A stretch of DNA of 64,000 nucleotides from DAIMZI01 sp036734025 (GCA_036734025.1 DAIMZI010000005.1:62001-126000); one strand, 5' to 3'. Positions 43,718-53,256 are shown, counted from the first letter of the stretch. The notes: generated from the letters alone by a model not told the origin. Translations and numbers: made by a program.

Positions 43718-46420
43718 TCAGGACGCGCTCAGCGCCTCGGTGCGCGCCACATCCAACTCGACGCGGCGCAGGCCCGGATCGTCGGGATCATGGGCGATGG
43801 AGAAGCCGAGGTCGCGGCACATCGCGAGCATGGTGGCGTTCTCGCTGAGCACAGAACCGTGCAGCCGCTCCAGGCCTTCTGCGCGGGCATAGTCGATCAG
43901 ATGGGTCATCAGCCGCCAGCCGAGCCCTTTACCCTTGAGATCAGAGCGCACCAGCACCGCATATTCGGCGGTGCGGTAATCGGGATCGGCGAAGAACCGC
44001 GCCACGCCGAGCATCGTGCGCCCGTCCTCGCTGAGCGCCACGAAGGCGATCTCGCGGGCATAATCGACCTGGGTCAGACGGGCGAGGAAATTCCTGGACA
44101 TATGTTTGTGCGGCGAGAAGAAGCGCAGGCGCAGATCCTCGCCTGTGGTCTGCGCGATCATCGCCTTGTAGATATCCTCATCCTCGGGCCGGATCGGGCG
44201 CAGCAGCAGCCGGCCCAGCACCTCGTGATCCACATGCTTTTCCCACTCGCGGGGATAGGGCCTGATCGCCATGGCAGTGCGCGGGCGCTCGGTGTGGTCG
44301 GCCACCACGACGCGGGCGTCGAGCGCGATGACACCCTTCTCGTCGGCGAGCAGCGGGTTGATGTCGAGTTCGCGGATCTGCGGATGCTGGGCGGCCAGAT
44401 AGCTGAGCCGCACAAGGCTGAGCGCGATGGCATCGAGATCGACAGGCGGCCGGTCGCGATAGCCCTTGAGCAGGCGGTAGATGCGTGTTTCGCGGATCAG
44501 ATCGAGCGCCAGTTTGATATCCAGCGGCGGCAGCGCCATGGCCGTATCGGCCATCGCCTCGACGCCCGTGCCGCCGGCGCCGAACAGCATCACCGGCCCG
44601 AAGGTCGGGTCCTCGGTCATGCCCAGGATAAGCTCATGGCTGAGCCGGGTGCGGATCATGGCCTGAACGCTGATCCCCTCAAGCCGCGCGTGTGGGTGCG
44701 AGCGCGTGATCTGCGCGATCATGTCCTCCGCCGCGATGGTGGCGTCGCTCGGCGTCTCGATGTCGAGGCGCACACCGCCGACATCGGATTTGTGGGTCAG
44801 GTCGGCGGAGATGATCTTCAGCACGCAGGCCGGATGGTCCTTGAGAATGCGCTGGGCCAGGGCGCCGACCTCGCCGGTGGTGCGCGCGGTAAATGTCGGC
44901 ACTACGGGAATGCCATATGCGGCCAGAACGGTCTTGGCCTCGGGCTCGCTCAACATGGTGCGGCCGGTACGTAGCACGGCGGCGATCTCGCCATCGACAC
45001 GCTCAGCATCAAAGGCAAGCGGTTCGGGCAGGGCCGGCGGGGCGCGCATCAGCTCGGTCTGGGCACGCGAGTAACGCACCATCGACATGAAGCCGCGCAC
45101 CGCGCCGCCCGGCGTGTCGAACGAGGGAATGCCGTTCGCAGCGAACATTGCACGCGCCCGCTCAGCCGATTGTTCACCCAGCCAGTTGGCGATGACAGGC
45201 ACGCGCCTTTGGCTATCGGCCATGACGGCATCGCGCGCGGCGATGACGGCGCCTGCGGCATCCTCGCTCGATGCCAGCGCGACGGGGCAGTGCATCGCCA
45301 GCACCGCCTGGGTGTCCGGGTCGCGCAGCAGGATTTCCAGCGCCGCGCGGTAGCGATCCGGCCCGGCATCGCCGATGATGTCGATCGGGTTGGATTTCGA
45401 CCAGGTCGGCGGCAGGACCGCATCGAGCGCCGCGCGTGTCTGATCGCTGAGCTCCGCCGGCGCTGCGCCCGCATCCGCAAGGGCATCGACCGCCAGAACA
45501 CCCGCGCCGCCGCCATTGGTCAGGATGCTCAGGTGCTCGCCGCTCAGGGTACCCACGCGCTCGGCCATTTCAGCAGCGACGAACAGGTCCTCAAGGTCGA
45601 ATACGCGGAGCAGGCCGGCCCGGCGAAAGGCCGCGTCATAGACCTTGTCGGACCCGGCCAGCGCGCCGGTGTGCGAGGCGGCTGCGCGCGCGCCGGCGGC
45701 GTGGCGGCCGCTCTTGATGACGATCACCGGCTTGGACCGCGCTGCGCGCCGCGCCGCCGACATGAACTTGGCCGCGTTACGGATGCCTTCCATGTAGATC
45801 AGGATCGCCTTGCTGGAGACATCGCCGGCCAGATAATCGAGCATATCGCCGAAATCGACATCGGCCATGTTGCCCAGCGAGGCCATGACCGAAAAGCCGA
45901 TATCGCGGCCATTGGCCCAATCGAGGATCGAGGTGAGCAGCGCGCCCGACTGCGAGATCAGCGCCAGATCGCCGTTGTTCGCCATCGCCTGGGCAAAGCT
46001 GGCGTTCAGCCCCAAGGCCGGGGCGATCAGGCCGATGCAATTCGGCCCGAGGATGCGCAGGTTGTAGGGGAGCGCGGCCTCCAGCATGCGCTGTTCGCGC
46101 TCGCCTTCGATGCCGGCCGACAACACGATCGCAGCCCGGCACCCGGCCCTGCCGAGCTCATCTATCAGCGGGGTGATGGCGGCTGGGGGGATGGCGATGA
46201 CCGCCAGATCAGGCACCGCAGGCAAGGCGTCCAGGGCGCGGTAGCAGCGTTGGCCAAGCACCTGATCGTGCCGCGGATTGATGAACCACAAGGGGCCGGA
46301 AAAGCCGCCTTCGAGCAGGTTGGCGGCCACGGTCTGACCGACGCTTCCCGGGCGATTGCTGGCACCGATGAGCGCCACCGAACGGGGACGGAACATGAAA
46401 TCGAGATTGCGTATCGTCAT
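43718..46420 (-). CDS. Bifunctional acyl-CoA synthetase (NDP-forming)/GNAT protein acetyltransferase
   Basis: A 900-residue protein like PatZ/Pka. A CoA-binding domain comes first (P-R-S-V-A-L-I-G-A-S near residue 11), then succinyl-CoA-ligase-like domains (S-H-T-G-A-L-A-G-S-D), an ATP-grasp domain (about 500-720) and a C-terminal GNAT acetyltransferase (about 735-895; G-K-G-L-G-W-R-L-M). Such proteins acetylate lysines of metabolic enzymes, often acetyl-CoA synthetase. ATG 46420 begins the family N-terminus; the frame runs open upstream through tandem repeats without support. Substrates are unknown. Confidence 0.9.
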   Translation of the reverse strand: MTIRNLDFMFRPRSVALIGASNRPGSVGQTVAANLLEGGFSGPLWFINPRHDQVLGQRCYRALDALPAVPDLAVIAIPPAAITPLIDELGRAGCRAAIVLSAGIEGEREQRMLEAALPYNLRILGPNCIGLIAPALGLNASFAQAMANNGDLALISQSGALLTSILDWANGRDIGFSVMASLGNMADVDFGDMLDYLAGDVSSKAILIYMEGIRNAAKFMSAARRAARSKPVIVIKSGRHAAGARAAASHTGALAGSDKVYDAAFRRAGLLRVFDLEDLFVAAEMAERVGTLSGEHLSILTNGGGAGVLAVDALADAGAAPAELSDQTRAALDAVLPPTWSKSNPIDIIGDAGPDRYRAALEILLRDPDTQAVLAMHCPVALASSEDAAGAVIAARDAVMADSQRRVPVIANWLGEQSAERARAMFAANGIPSFDTPGGAVRGFMSMVRYSRAQTELMRAPPALPEPLAFDAERVDGEIAAVLRTGRTMLSEPEAKTVLAAYGIPVVPTFTARTTGEVGALAQRILKDHPACVLKIISADLTHKSDVGGVRLDIETPSDATIAAEDMIAQITRSHPHARLEGISVQAMIRTRLSHELILGMTEDPTFGPVMLFGAGGTGVEAMADTAMALPPLDIKLALDLIRETRIYRLLKGYRDRPPVDLDAIALSLVRLSYLAAQHPQIRELDINPLLADEKGVIALDARVVVADHTERPRTAMAIRPYPREWEKHVDHEVLGRLLLRPIRPEDEDIYKAMIAQTTGEDLRLRFFSPHKHMSRNFLARLTQVDYAREIAFVALSEDGRTMLGVARFFADPDYRTAEYAVLVRSDLKGKGLGWRLMTHLIDYARAEGLERLHGSVLSENATMLAMCRDLGFSIAHDPDDPGLRRVELDVARTEALSAS

Positions 46421-46494
46421 CTCTGTCGCAACTTGCCTGATTTGCACACCATGGCACCAGACTAGCGCGCAAAGCCAACAGTTCCATGACAGGC

Positions 46495-46560
46495 GCAAGA
46501 CATACTGCGGGCAAGACATACTGCCTGTGGGCAAGACATCCTGTTCGCAAGACATACTGC
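46495..46560. repeat. Tandem short repeats upstream of the GNAT-fusion gene
   Basis: GCAAGACAT-A/C-CTG begins at 46495, 46511, 46531 and 46547, with spacings of 16, 20 and 16 bases. The array is in the 184-base gap between a Sel1-repeat gene and the GNAT-fusion gene, 75 bases before the latter's start. The core CAAGACATA resembles CAAGAACATA of the array near vapB. Confidence 0.75.
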
Positions 46561-46604
46561 GCGCCAGATCATCACGGCCGCCTCCCGCAGGCTGCGGTTC
46601 GGGA

Positions 46605-47567
46605 TCAGGGCTGGAGTTCGATATCCCTGCTTTCCCAATCGGCCGCTTCGGCATCGGCGCGAGCCCGCTGTTCGCGCGTGAGTGACGCCAGGAACAGATC
46701 GAGCCGGCCGTCGCTGACACCATTGCGCCGGGAGATGAGATGCCATTTGGCCGCTGCCACCGGATCGGACTGAACCCCGACACCATAGGCCAGCACGCGC
46801 GCCAGACGGTTCTGTGCGACCGGATTGCCAGCATCAGCGGCCAGGGTCAGCATTGCCAGCCCCTTGTCGTGGTTCTTCTCGACGCCGCGCCCCTGAATGA
46901 GCATCACGGCATAGTCAAGCTGGGCATCGGCAAGGCCGGCCTCGGCGGCCTGGCGGGTCCACTGGGCCGCCCGGGTATCGTCGCGCTCGACGCCCTGTCC
47001 GGTGGCATAAAGCGTGCCCATATCATATTGCGCGCGCACAATGCCCCGCGTGGCGGCGCGCTCGATCAACTCGGCGGCCTTCGTCAGGTCCTGAGGCCGC
47101 AGGCGCCCCTGAGCAAGGATGATCCCCAGATTATATTGCGCCGCCGGATGATCCTGCGCCGCGGCCAGTTCGAACAGCTTGACGGCCTGTTCCGGATTGC
47201 GGTTGATGCCACGCCCGTCGATCAGCATCGAGGCGAGCGCGAACTGGGCATCGGGATCACCCCGCTTGACCCCTTCGGCGTACCATTCCGCGGCCTTCGC
47301 CTGATCCTGTGCAACGCCCAGACCTTCGGCATAGATTTGTGCAATCAGGGTCGGCGCATAGCGCTCGCCCGCAGCTGCAGCCTGCTTCGCCAACTCCAGT
47401 GCCTCGATGTAGCGTCCCCGGTCAAAGGCATCATAGGCCGGATCCGATGCGCCTGGCGCTGGCGCCGCCTGAAGCCCGACGGCAAGCATGGCGATCACCG
47501 CCATCAGCCGTGATCCCCTGAAACGATAGGCTCTCCCGGTCATTCTCCCGTTCGCTCTGTTTGTCAT
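46605..47567 (-). CDS. Sel1-like (TPR) repeat protein, exported
   Basis: A 320-residue protein with a signal-like N-terminus (basic, hydrophobic about 20-36) and about six Sel1-type repeats of 36 residues (A-Q-F-A-L-A-S-M, A-Q-Y-N-L-G-I-I, A-Q-Y-D-M-G-T-L, A-Q-L-D-Y-A-V-M, A-Q-N-R-L-A-R-V). Such repeats bind proteins. Starts at 47567, 47543 and 47504 are possible; none is decisive. The role and partners are unknown. Confidence 0.8.
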   Translation of the reverse strand: MTNRANGRMTGRAYRFRGSRLMAVIAMLAVGLQAAPAPGASDPAYDAFDRGRYIEALELAKQAAAAGERYAPTLIAQIYAEGLGVAQDQAKAAEWYAEGVKRGDPDAQFALASMLIDGRGINRNPEQAVKLFELAAAQDHPAAQYNLGIILAQGRLRPQDLTKAAELIERAATRGIVRAQYDMGTLYATGQGVERDDTRAAQWTRQAAEAGLADAQLDYAVMLIQGRGVEKNHDKGLAMLTLAADAGNPVAQNRLARVLAYGVGVQSDPVAAAKWHLISRRNGVSDGRLDLFLASLTREQRARADAEAADWESRDIELQP

Positions 47568-47659
47568 GGTCCTTAGCCAGAGAGTTCGCGGCCAGCCCGG
47601 GCGGGCAAGACCCGAACCGGCATCCGCCAGATAAGCACATGCTGCGCGCCGGCCCTGGC

Positions 47660-48310
47660 CTAGTCGATGAGACCGCCCATCATTTGCGCGAGCGCATCGC
47701 CAGCCCGCTCGGGTTCATGCCACAGCCATGGGCCTATCCCGAGGAAATCGGCGCCGGCGTCATGAAGGTCCCGCGCATCATCCCGGCTTGTGCACCAGGC
47801 CATGCACGGCGGCTCGAAGACTTCGGCCCACCACTGCGTCATCTCCGCGGCAACTTCGTGTTCCGGCCCCAGGGCATGAAGCCCGAGATCGGCGCCGAAG
47901 GAGACATAATCCGCGCCCGCTTCGGCCATCACCATGGCGTCGTGGCGCGACACGCCGCATGCAACGCCGATATTGGCCTCTCGTCCCAAAACCGAACGGG
48001 CTTCGGAATAGCCTTGTTCATTGGCAAGAATGTGAACGCCGTCCGCGCCCAGCCGCTTCGCCGCGGCGATGTCGTGGGCGATCAGCGCGGCTACCCCGTT
48101 TTCCTGAGCGATCCCGAGCAGAGCGAGGGCAATGGTTTCGTCCAGGGGCGCATGTTCGCCGCGCTTTATCGGCTGGCCGTAAAGGATGATGCACGCGATA
48201 TCGCCACCGGCCAGCAGCAGCGACAATGCCGAGGGCTCAACTGCGCCCCCCGCATGGGCCGGGATTGCCAGACACAATTCGCATGGCAGGTCCAAGGTAT
48301 CGTCGGCCAT
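47660..48310 (-). CDS. Thiamine-phosphate-synthase-like TIM-barrel protein
   Basis: A 216-residue protein resembling ThiE in fold order: a C-terminal half with G-A-D-G-V-H-I-L, G-V-A-C-G-V-S-R-H-D-A, A-G-A-D-Y-V-S-F-G and a late G-A-D-F-L-G-I-G-P motif. The pyrophosphate-binding motifs are only partly like genuine ThiE, so a different substrate is possible. It lies 18 bases after gap, a setting seen for ThiE paralogues near glycolysis genes. Confidence 0.68.
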   Translation of the reverse strand: MADDTLDLPCELCLAIPAHAGGAVEPSALSLLLAGGDIACIILYGQPIKRGEHAPLDETIALALLGIAQENGVAALIAHDIAAAKRLGADGVHILANEQGYSEARSVLGREANIGVACGVSRHDAMVMAEAGADYVSFGADLGLHALGPEHEVAAEMTQWWAEVFEPPCMAWCTSRDDARDLHDAGADFLGIGPWLWHEPERAGDALAQMMGGLID

Positions 48311-48328
48311 CGGAGTCAGTGCTTTTTC

Positions 48329-49336
48329 TCAACCGGCCTTGTGCATGACCACCGCGGTGTCGGCCATGCGGTTGGAAAAGCCCCATTCATTATCGTACCA
48401 GGACAGCACGCGCACCAGCCGCCCATCAACGATCTGGGTCTGAGTCATGTCGAAGGTGGACGAATACGGGCTGTGATTGAAATCGATCGACACCAGCGGT
48501 TCATCGGTCACGGCCAGCACGCCGGTCAGTTCCTGCTCGGCGGCGCGTTTCATGGCGGCGTTGACTTCCTCGACGGAGGTCTCGCGGGTGGGGATGAATT
48601 TCAGGTCGATCATGGAGACGTTGGGCGTTGGCACACGGATCGCGGTGCCATCGAGCTTGCCTTCAAGCTCGGGCAGCACCAGCGCGACAGCCCGCGCAGC
48701 ACCCGTGGTCGTAGGGATCATCGAGATGGCCGCGGCGCGCGCCCGTCGCAGATCCTTGTGCGGCAGATCGAGGATGCGCTGGTCGTTGGTATACGCATGC
48801 ACCGTGGTCATGAAGCCCTGTGAAATGCCGCACAGATCGTTCAGGACCTTGGCCACGGGCGCCAGGCAGTTCGTCGTGCATGAGGCGTTGGAGACCACCG
48901 TGTGCGCCGCGCCGATCTTGTCGTGGTTGACGCCGTAAACCACGGTGATGTCGGCGTCGTTGGCGGGCGCGGAGATCAGCACCTTGCGCGCGCCGCTGTT
49001 GAGATGCGGCTGTACGGACTCCTTGCTGGTGAAAATGCCGGTGCATTCAAGCACCACATCGACCCCCAGATCGCCCCACGGCAGGTTTGCCGGATCCTTT
49101 TGCGCAAACATCCGGATCGGTCCCTGACCGACATCCATCACACCATCGGCGACGCTGACTTCGCCGGGGAAGCGTCCGTGGACTGAATCGTAGCGGAACA
49201 AGTGAGCATTGGTGTCGGGCGGTGCGATATCGTTGATGGCGACGACCTGAACATCGGTGCGCCCCTGCTCGGCGATGGCGCGCAGGACGTTGCGCCCGAT
49301 ACGACCAAACCCATTGATGGCAATCCTGACAGCCAT
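48329..49336 (-). CDS. gap: Type I glyceraldehyde-3-phosphate dehydrogenase
   Basis: A 335-residue enzyme with N-G-F-G-R-I-G-R-N (8-16) and catalytic C153 (S-N-A-S-C-T-T-N-C). It oxidises glyceraldehyde-3-phosphate in glycolysis and can run in reverse. The ATG at 49336 has GGAGATG seven bases upstream; ATG 49342 is possible. tkt and pgk, often adjacent, are not present. Confidence 0.95.
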   Translation of the reverse strand: MAVRIAINGFGRIGRNVLRAIAEQGRTDVQVVAINDIAPPDTNAHLFRYDSVHGRFPGEVSVADGVMDVGQGPIRMFAQKDPANLPWGDLGVDVVLECTGIFTSKESVQPHLNSGARKVLISAPANDADITVVYGVNHDKIGAAHTVVSNASCTTNCLAPVAKVLNDLCGISQGFMTTVHAYTNDQRILDLPHKDLRRARAAAISMIPTTTGAARAVALVLPELEGKLDGTAIRVPTPNVSMIDLKFIPTRETSVEEVNAAMKRAAEQELTGVLAVTDEPLVSIDFNHSPYSSTFDMTQTQIVDGRLVRVLSWYDNEWGFSNRMADTAVVMHKAG

Positions 49337-49926
49337 GCGCATCTCCTCACTGTTTGTCGTGCTTGCTTGTTGCTAGCAGCTATATGGCCGCAATGTCTGC
49401 AAAGGGCTATATCAAAATGTCGCAACAAACATCCCTGCACCGTGAGGCCCGTGCGCCGGCTGGCTTCCGCGCGCCGCATTTTGTGCTGTCATGATGCCTG
49501 AATTTGCCTTTCGCGCCGGGGCTTGGCGAACATGCGCCTGGCAGCTTTGATTCGCACATCTGGCGAGCGGCGCTGGGATTTTCCGGCGTGGCAACTCGTG
49601 AATCATCAACACAATTTCTGATTGAATAAACTTCACGCAGAGATTGCGTATAAAAAATCTATTCAAAACAATGGCTTGGATGTTTCCATGCCGCGCCTTC
49701 CGACATCCATTGCGCAGCAGGGGCGCACCAAGCGCAGCAAGGATGCGCGCCTCGTCGGTGCGCTTGACCTGGGCGCCGACAGCCGCCTATGTTCGTTTCC
49801 AAACAAATTCTTAAGCCTGCATCATTCCGATATTGCGTTAAAAAGTCGCGGCGGGCGGTGGATGGGCCGGCCACGTCAGCAGGCGAGCGCATTGGAGGGC
49901 TGCCCGTGAAAGCTCGGGGGCGGACG
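49337..49926. other. Intergenic region between gap and the DUF4164 gene
   Basis: A 590-base divergent region. It is more AT-rich than its neighbours around 49610-49680 and should hold promoters for both sides. A 95-codon plus-strand ORF (49622-49909) lacks a ribosome site and known features. I see no convincing RNA gene, repeat or operator. Confidence 0.5.
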
Positions 49927-50196
49927 ATGCCGGAGGCGGCGGACAGGTCAGGGCTGGCGCACGGCGCTGATGGCAAGGGCATGCGAGCGCGGGGGCGCGG
50001 GGCAGTGGCGAGAACCTCGGCGACAAAGGCGGAGCTGGAGCGCGAATTGCGCGAATTGCGCCGCGAAAATGCGCAGTTGTCGGCTCGTCTCGAACAAGAG
50101 CTAGCGCGTAGCCGCGCGCTGAGCGAGGCCAACCGCCGAGTTGCCTTGCGGCTGGAGACGGCCATGGACAGGATCAAGTCGTTGCTGGTGTCATAG
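49927..50196 (+). CDS. DUF4164-like coiled-coil protein
   Basis: An 89-residue protein, mostly one long coiled coil (E-L-E-R-E-L-R-E-L-R-R-E-N heptads). It resembles the DUF4164-type small coiled-coil proteins encoded before zapA in many Alphaproteobacteria. The start at 49927 follows GGGGGCGG. The frame upstream is open but compositionally different. Its role near ZapA suggests division, by context only. Confidence 0.65.
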   Translation: MPEAADRSGLAHGADGKGMRARGRGAVARTSATKAELERELRELRRENAQLSARLEQELARSRALSEANRRVALRLETAMDRIKSLLVS

Positions 50197-50244
50197 GAGT
50201 TGGTTCGCGCACAAGATCGATGAGGCAAACGGGGCGAGGGGCTG

Positions 50245-50640
50245 ATGGGACAGGTTTCAGTCACTATAAACAAGAAGACCTATCGCATGGCCTGCGCCGA
50301 TGGTCAGGAAAACCGCGTTCGCGAATTGGCCGATCATTTCAGCGCCCATGTGGACCGGCTGAAGGCCAGCTTTCAGCGTGTCCACGACGACCATCTTTAT
50401 CTGATGGCGGCGCTGGTCATCGCCGATGAATATTTCGAGGCGCGCGAAGAACTGCTGTCGATTCTCGCCCAGCTTGCACGCCTTGGCACGAAGGATGCTG
50501 GAAGCGGCGACAATGGCGCGAAAGGCGACAAGGATGTCGCCCGCATGGCCGGCGCGGCAGCGGCCCGGCTCAACGATCTGCGCAGCGCGGCGCGAAACAC
50601 CAGGGCCGCGCCCGGCAAGACAGGCACGGACAAGCCCTGA
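50245..50640 (+). CDS. zapA: Cell division protein ZapA
   Basis: A 131-residue protein with the ZapA start V-S-V-T-I-N-K-K-T-Y-R-M-A-C, a helix-rich middle (L-A-D-H-F-S-A-H-V-D) and D-D-H-L-Y-L-M-A-A-L-V-I-A-D-E-Y. It binds FtsZ filaments and bundles the Z ring. The C-terminal 45 residues are low in complexity. It precedes 6S RNA, a conserved alphaproteobacterial arrangement. Confidence 0.9.
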   Translation: MGQVSVTINKKTYRMACADGQENRVRELADHFSAHVDRLKASFQRVHDDHLYLMAALVIADEYFEAREELLSILAQLARLGTKDAGSGDNGAKGDKDVARMAGAAAARLNDLRSAARNTRAAPGKTGTDKP

Positions 50641-50698
50641 TTGCTGATCATTCGCACAAGACACTGGAATTTTTGCCGAACTCCATCAAATATCATCA

Positions 50699-50862
50699 TG
50701 CGGGGGCTGCGGTGCGCGTGAGGTGCCTTGAATCCCGGGGCCGATAAGATCTTCCAGGGAGCTGACCCTGATCCGGACCGTGGTCTGGTTCACTTGGCAC
50801 CCACCTACAGCTTGTAGGGACCCAGGGGATCGCTCGCACCCACGGCACATGTGGCTCCCGCA
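50699..50862 (+). ncRNA. ssrS: 6S RNA (SsrS)
   Basis: Between zapA and the 5-FCL gene lies a sequence of about 164 bases whose ends pair (TGCGGGGGC at 50699-50707 with GCTCCCGCA at 50854-50862). Internal G-A-G-G-T-G-C-C-T-T-G and G-G-C-A-C-C-C-A also pair, leaving the large central bubble that mimics an open promoter. Position and folding match 6S RNA, which binds sigma70-RNA polymerase in stationary phase. Ends are estimated from the closing stem. Confidence 0.85.
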
Positions 50863-50922
50863 CTTCTCTGGCTCGGGCGATGGTGCGCCTGCCAATCCAC
50901 ACGATCGGACCGACAGGCAATG

Positions 50923-51528
50923 TGCAATGGGCGCGAGACCAAGTCGCAGACCCTGACCAAGGCAGCTTTGCGCCGCGCCGCCCAGCAACGGCGCACCGCC
51001 ATCGACGGGGCTCATCATCACCGCGCTGGCGAGGCAATTGCCGTGCATGGCGAGCGGCTGATCGCAGGCGTGGGGCTCAAGCGCGCCAGCGTCATCGCGG
51101 GCTATCATCCCGTGCGCGGCGAAATCGACGCGCTTGCACTGATGGCGCGGCTTGGCAAGGCGGGCTACCGGATGGCCCTGCCGGTCATGGGCGAAACGCC
51201 GGGGCTGCGCTTTCGCGCCTGGTCGCCGGGGGCTGCAACAGCGCCTGGCGCGTTCGGCATCCAGGAGCCGCTGGAAGGCGCAATGGAACTGATCCCCGAT
51301 CTTGTGCTCTTGCCGCTGCTGGGTTTTGATGCGGCAGGTATTCGGCTCGGCTATGGCGGCGGACATTATGACCGGACCCTCGCGAGCTTGCGCGATAAGC
51401 GCCGGGTCATCGCCGTCGGGCTGGCCTTCGATGATCAGGAAATCGACATCATCCCGGCTGAAGCCCACGATCAGCGGCTCGACTGGGTGATCACGCCATC
51501 AGGCGCGCGCAAACTGCCCGAAGCATAA
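50923..51528 (+). CDS. 5-formyltetrahydrofolate cyclo-ligase
   Basis: A 201-residue enzyme that makes 5,10-methenyl-THF from 5-formyl-THF using ATP. It has the helix K-A-A-L-R-R-A-A-Q-Q-R-R, F-G-I-Q-E-P, P-D-L-V-L-L-P-L-L-G-F-D and G-Y-G-G-G-H-Y-D-R-T-L. The ATG at 50923 starts just after the 6S RNA 3' end, so the two are probably processed from one transcript; the open frame back to 50851 overlaps 6S RNA and is not used. Confidence 0.9.
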   Translation, partial: CNGRETKSQTLTKAALRRAAQQRRTAIDGAHHHRAGEAIAVHGERLIAGVGLKRASVIAGYHPVRGEIDALALMARLGKAGYRMALPVMGETPGLRFRAWSPGAATAPGAFGIQEPLEGAMELIPDLVLLPLLGFDAAGIRLGYGGGHYDRTLASLRDKRRVIAVGLAFDDQEIDIIPAEAHDQRLDWVITPSGARKLPEA

Positions 51529-51537
51529 GGATTGCTC

Positions 51538-52347
51538 ATGCGAATATTGTTCATTGGTGATATCGTCGGCAGGTCCGGACGCAACGCGGTGTGCGATGCG
51601 CTGCCGCAAATGCGTGAGCGCCTTGGCGCTGATTTCGTCATCATCAATGGGGAGAACTCGGCCGGCGGCTTTGGCATCACCGAGCAGATCTTCCTTGATC
51701 TGCGCGATGCAGGCGCCGATGTCGTCACGACCGGTAACCATGTCTGGGATCAGCGCGAGACGCTTGTCTTCATCGAACGCCACGACCGGCTGTTGCGCCC
51801 GGTCAACTACCCGCCCGGAACGCCGGGCCGCGGCACCGGGCTGTTCGAGGCGCAATCAGGCGCAAGCGTTCTCGTCATCAATGTCATGGGCCAGATCTTC
51901 ATGAAGGAGATGGACTGTCCGTTTCAGGCGCTGGAGCGCGAACTGGCCAGCTGCGCGCTGGCGCGCCAGGCCGATGCCATCTTCATCGATTTTCACGCCG
52001 AGGCGACATCGGAAAAGCAGGCTGCTGCGAATTTCGTCGACGGCCGGGCAAGCGCGCTGATCGGCACCCACACACATGTGCCGACCGCCGATGACCGGAT
52101 CCTGCCGGGCGGCACGGCCTACATGAGCGATGTCGGCATGAGCGGCGATTACGACTCCATCATCGGCATGGAAAAGGAAGAACCCGTGAGCCGCTTCCTG
52201 ACCAAGATCCCGGGCGCGCGCTTCGAGCCGGCCATGGGCGAGGCCACGATATGCGCCGTGCTTATCGAGACCGACGACACCACCGGACTTGCCCGCACGA
52301 TAAGCCCTGTGCGGGCAGGAGGGACCCTGAGACCAGCGCCAGCATAG
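51538..52347 (+). CDS. YmdB-family metallophosphoesterase
   Basis: A 269-residue binuclear metallophosphoesterase. Metal-site motifs are G-D-I-V-G-R-S-G-R, N-G-E-N-S-A-G-G-F-G, T-G-N-H-V-W-D, D-F-H-A-E-A-T-S-E-K and G-T-H-T-H-V-P-T-A-D. YmdB relatives act on cyclic nucleotides (2',3'-cAMP) and affect biofilm behaviour. AAGGA lies six bases before the ATG at 51538, nine bases after the 5-FCL stop. Confidence 0.88.
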   Translation: MRILFIGDIVGRSGRNAVCDALPQMRERLGADFVIINGENSAGGFGITEQIFLDLRDAGADVVTTGNHVWDQRETLVFIERHDRLLRPVNYPPGTPGRGTGLFEAQSGASVLVINVMGQIFMKEMDCPFQALERELASCALARQADAIFIDFHAEATSEKQAAANFVDGRASALIGTHTHVPTADDRILPGGTAYMSDVGMSGDYDSIIGMEKEEPVSRFLTKIPGARFEPAMGEATICAVLIETDDTTGLARTISPVRAGGTLRPAPA

Positions 52348-52480
52348 CTGTACGCCTGGCCCATCAAGGCGCTGGCCGTGCGGGCAAAGCGCGCGGTATA
52401 GACAGCAGGCGCGCCAGTCGGCATGGTCGCCGGATTGGCGCGGCGCAAGCAAACGTCAGACAAATACCGGCAGACGAGAC

Positions 52481-53227
52481 ATGGCAGGACATTCAAAATT
52501 CAAGAACATCATGTATCGCAAGGGCGCACAGGACAAGAAGCGCTCCAAGATATTTTCACGGCTGTCGAAGGAAATCACGGTCGCAGCCAAGATGGGGCTG
52601 CCCGATCCCGACATGAACCCGCGGCTTCGTCTGGCTATACAGGCCGCGCGCGCGCAGAACATGCCCAAGGACAACATCGAGCGCGCCGTCAAGAAGAGCC
52701 AGGAAAGCGGCGGCGAGAATTATGAAGAAGTCCGCTATGAGGGTTTCGGCGCGGGCGGCGTCGGGGTGATTGTCGAAGCACTCACCGATAACCGCAACCG
52801 TACCGCGAGCGATGTGCGCTCCACCTTTGCCAAGCATGGCGGCAACCTGGGCGAGACAGGCGCGGTGTCGTTCATGTTCGACCGGCTGGGCGCGATCGAA
52901 TATCCGCCCGAGGCCGCCTCGCCCGAGGAGATGTTCGAAGCCGCCATCGAGGCCGCTGCGCAGGACTGCGAATCAAGCGAAGATGGCCATACGATCTATT
53001 GCGATGCTGCTGATCTGGCCGAAGTCGCAAGGGCCATGGAGTCCAGATTCGGTGAGGCGCGCGCGGCCCAGATCTTGTGGCGCCCGCAAAACTCCGTGGA
53101 ACTCGATGAAGAAAAAGGCGGCAAGCTGCTCAAGATGCTGGAAGCACTGGAAGATTCCGACGATGTGCAGAATGTTTACGCCAATTTCGAAATTCCCGAC
53201 GATGTGATGGAAAAACTGTCCGCCTGA
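52481..53227 (+). CDS. YebC/PmpR family regulatory or ribosome-associated protein
   Basis: A 248-residue YebC-family protein of usual length, beginning M-A-G-H-S-K-F-K-N-I, with K-I-F-S-R-L-S-K-E-I-T-V-A and A-F-G-P-G-G-x-like segments replaced by G-F-G-A-G-G-V-G-V-I. Members act as transcription regulators or help ribosomes through proline stretches. It starts the yebC-ruvCAB block typical of Proteobacteria. Confidence 0.92.
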   Translation: MAGHSKFKNIMYRKGAQDKKRSKIFSRLSKEITVAAKMGLPDPDMNPRLRLAIQAARAQNMPKDNIERAVKKSQESGGENYEEVRYEGFGAGGVGVIVEALTDNRNRTASDVRSTFAKHGGNLGETGAVSFMFDRLGAIEYPPEAASPEEMFEAAIEAAAQDCESSEDGHTIYCDAADLAEVARAMESRFGEARAAQILWRPQNSVELDEEKGGKLLKMLEALEDSDDVQNVYANFEIPDDVMEKLSA

Positions 53228-53256
53228 GGGCGCAGCGGCAAGCGGAGCTCTGGCAC

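Noticed and set aside
49622..49909. A 95-codon plus-strand ORF between gap and the DUF4164 gene
   Set aside because: No ribosome site, mixed composition and no recognisable motif; kept only as intergenic.
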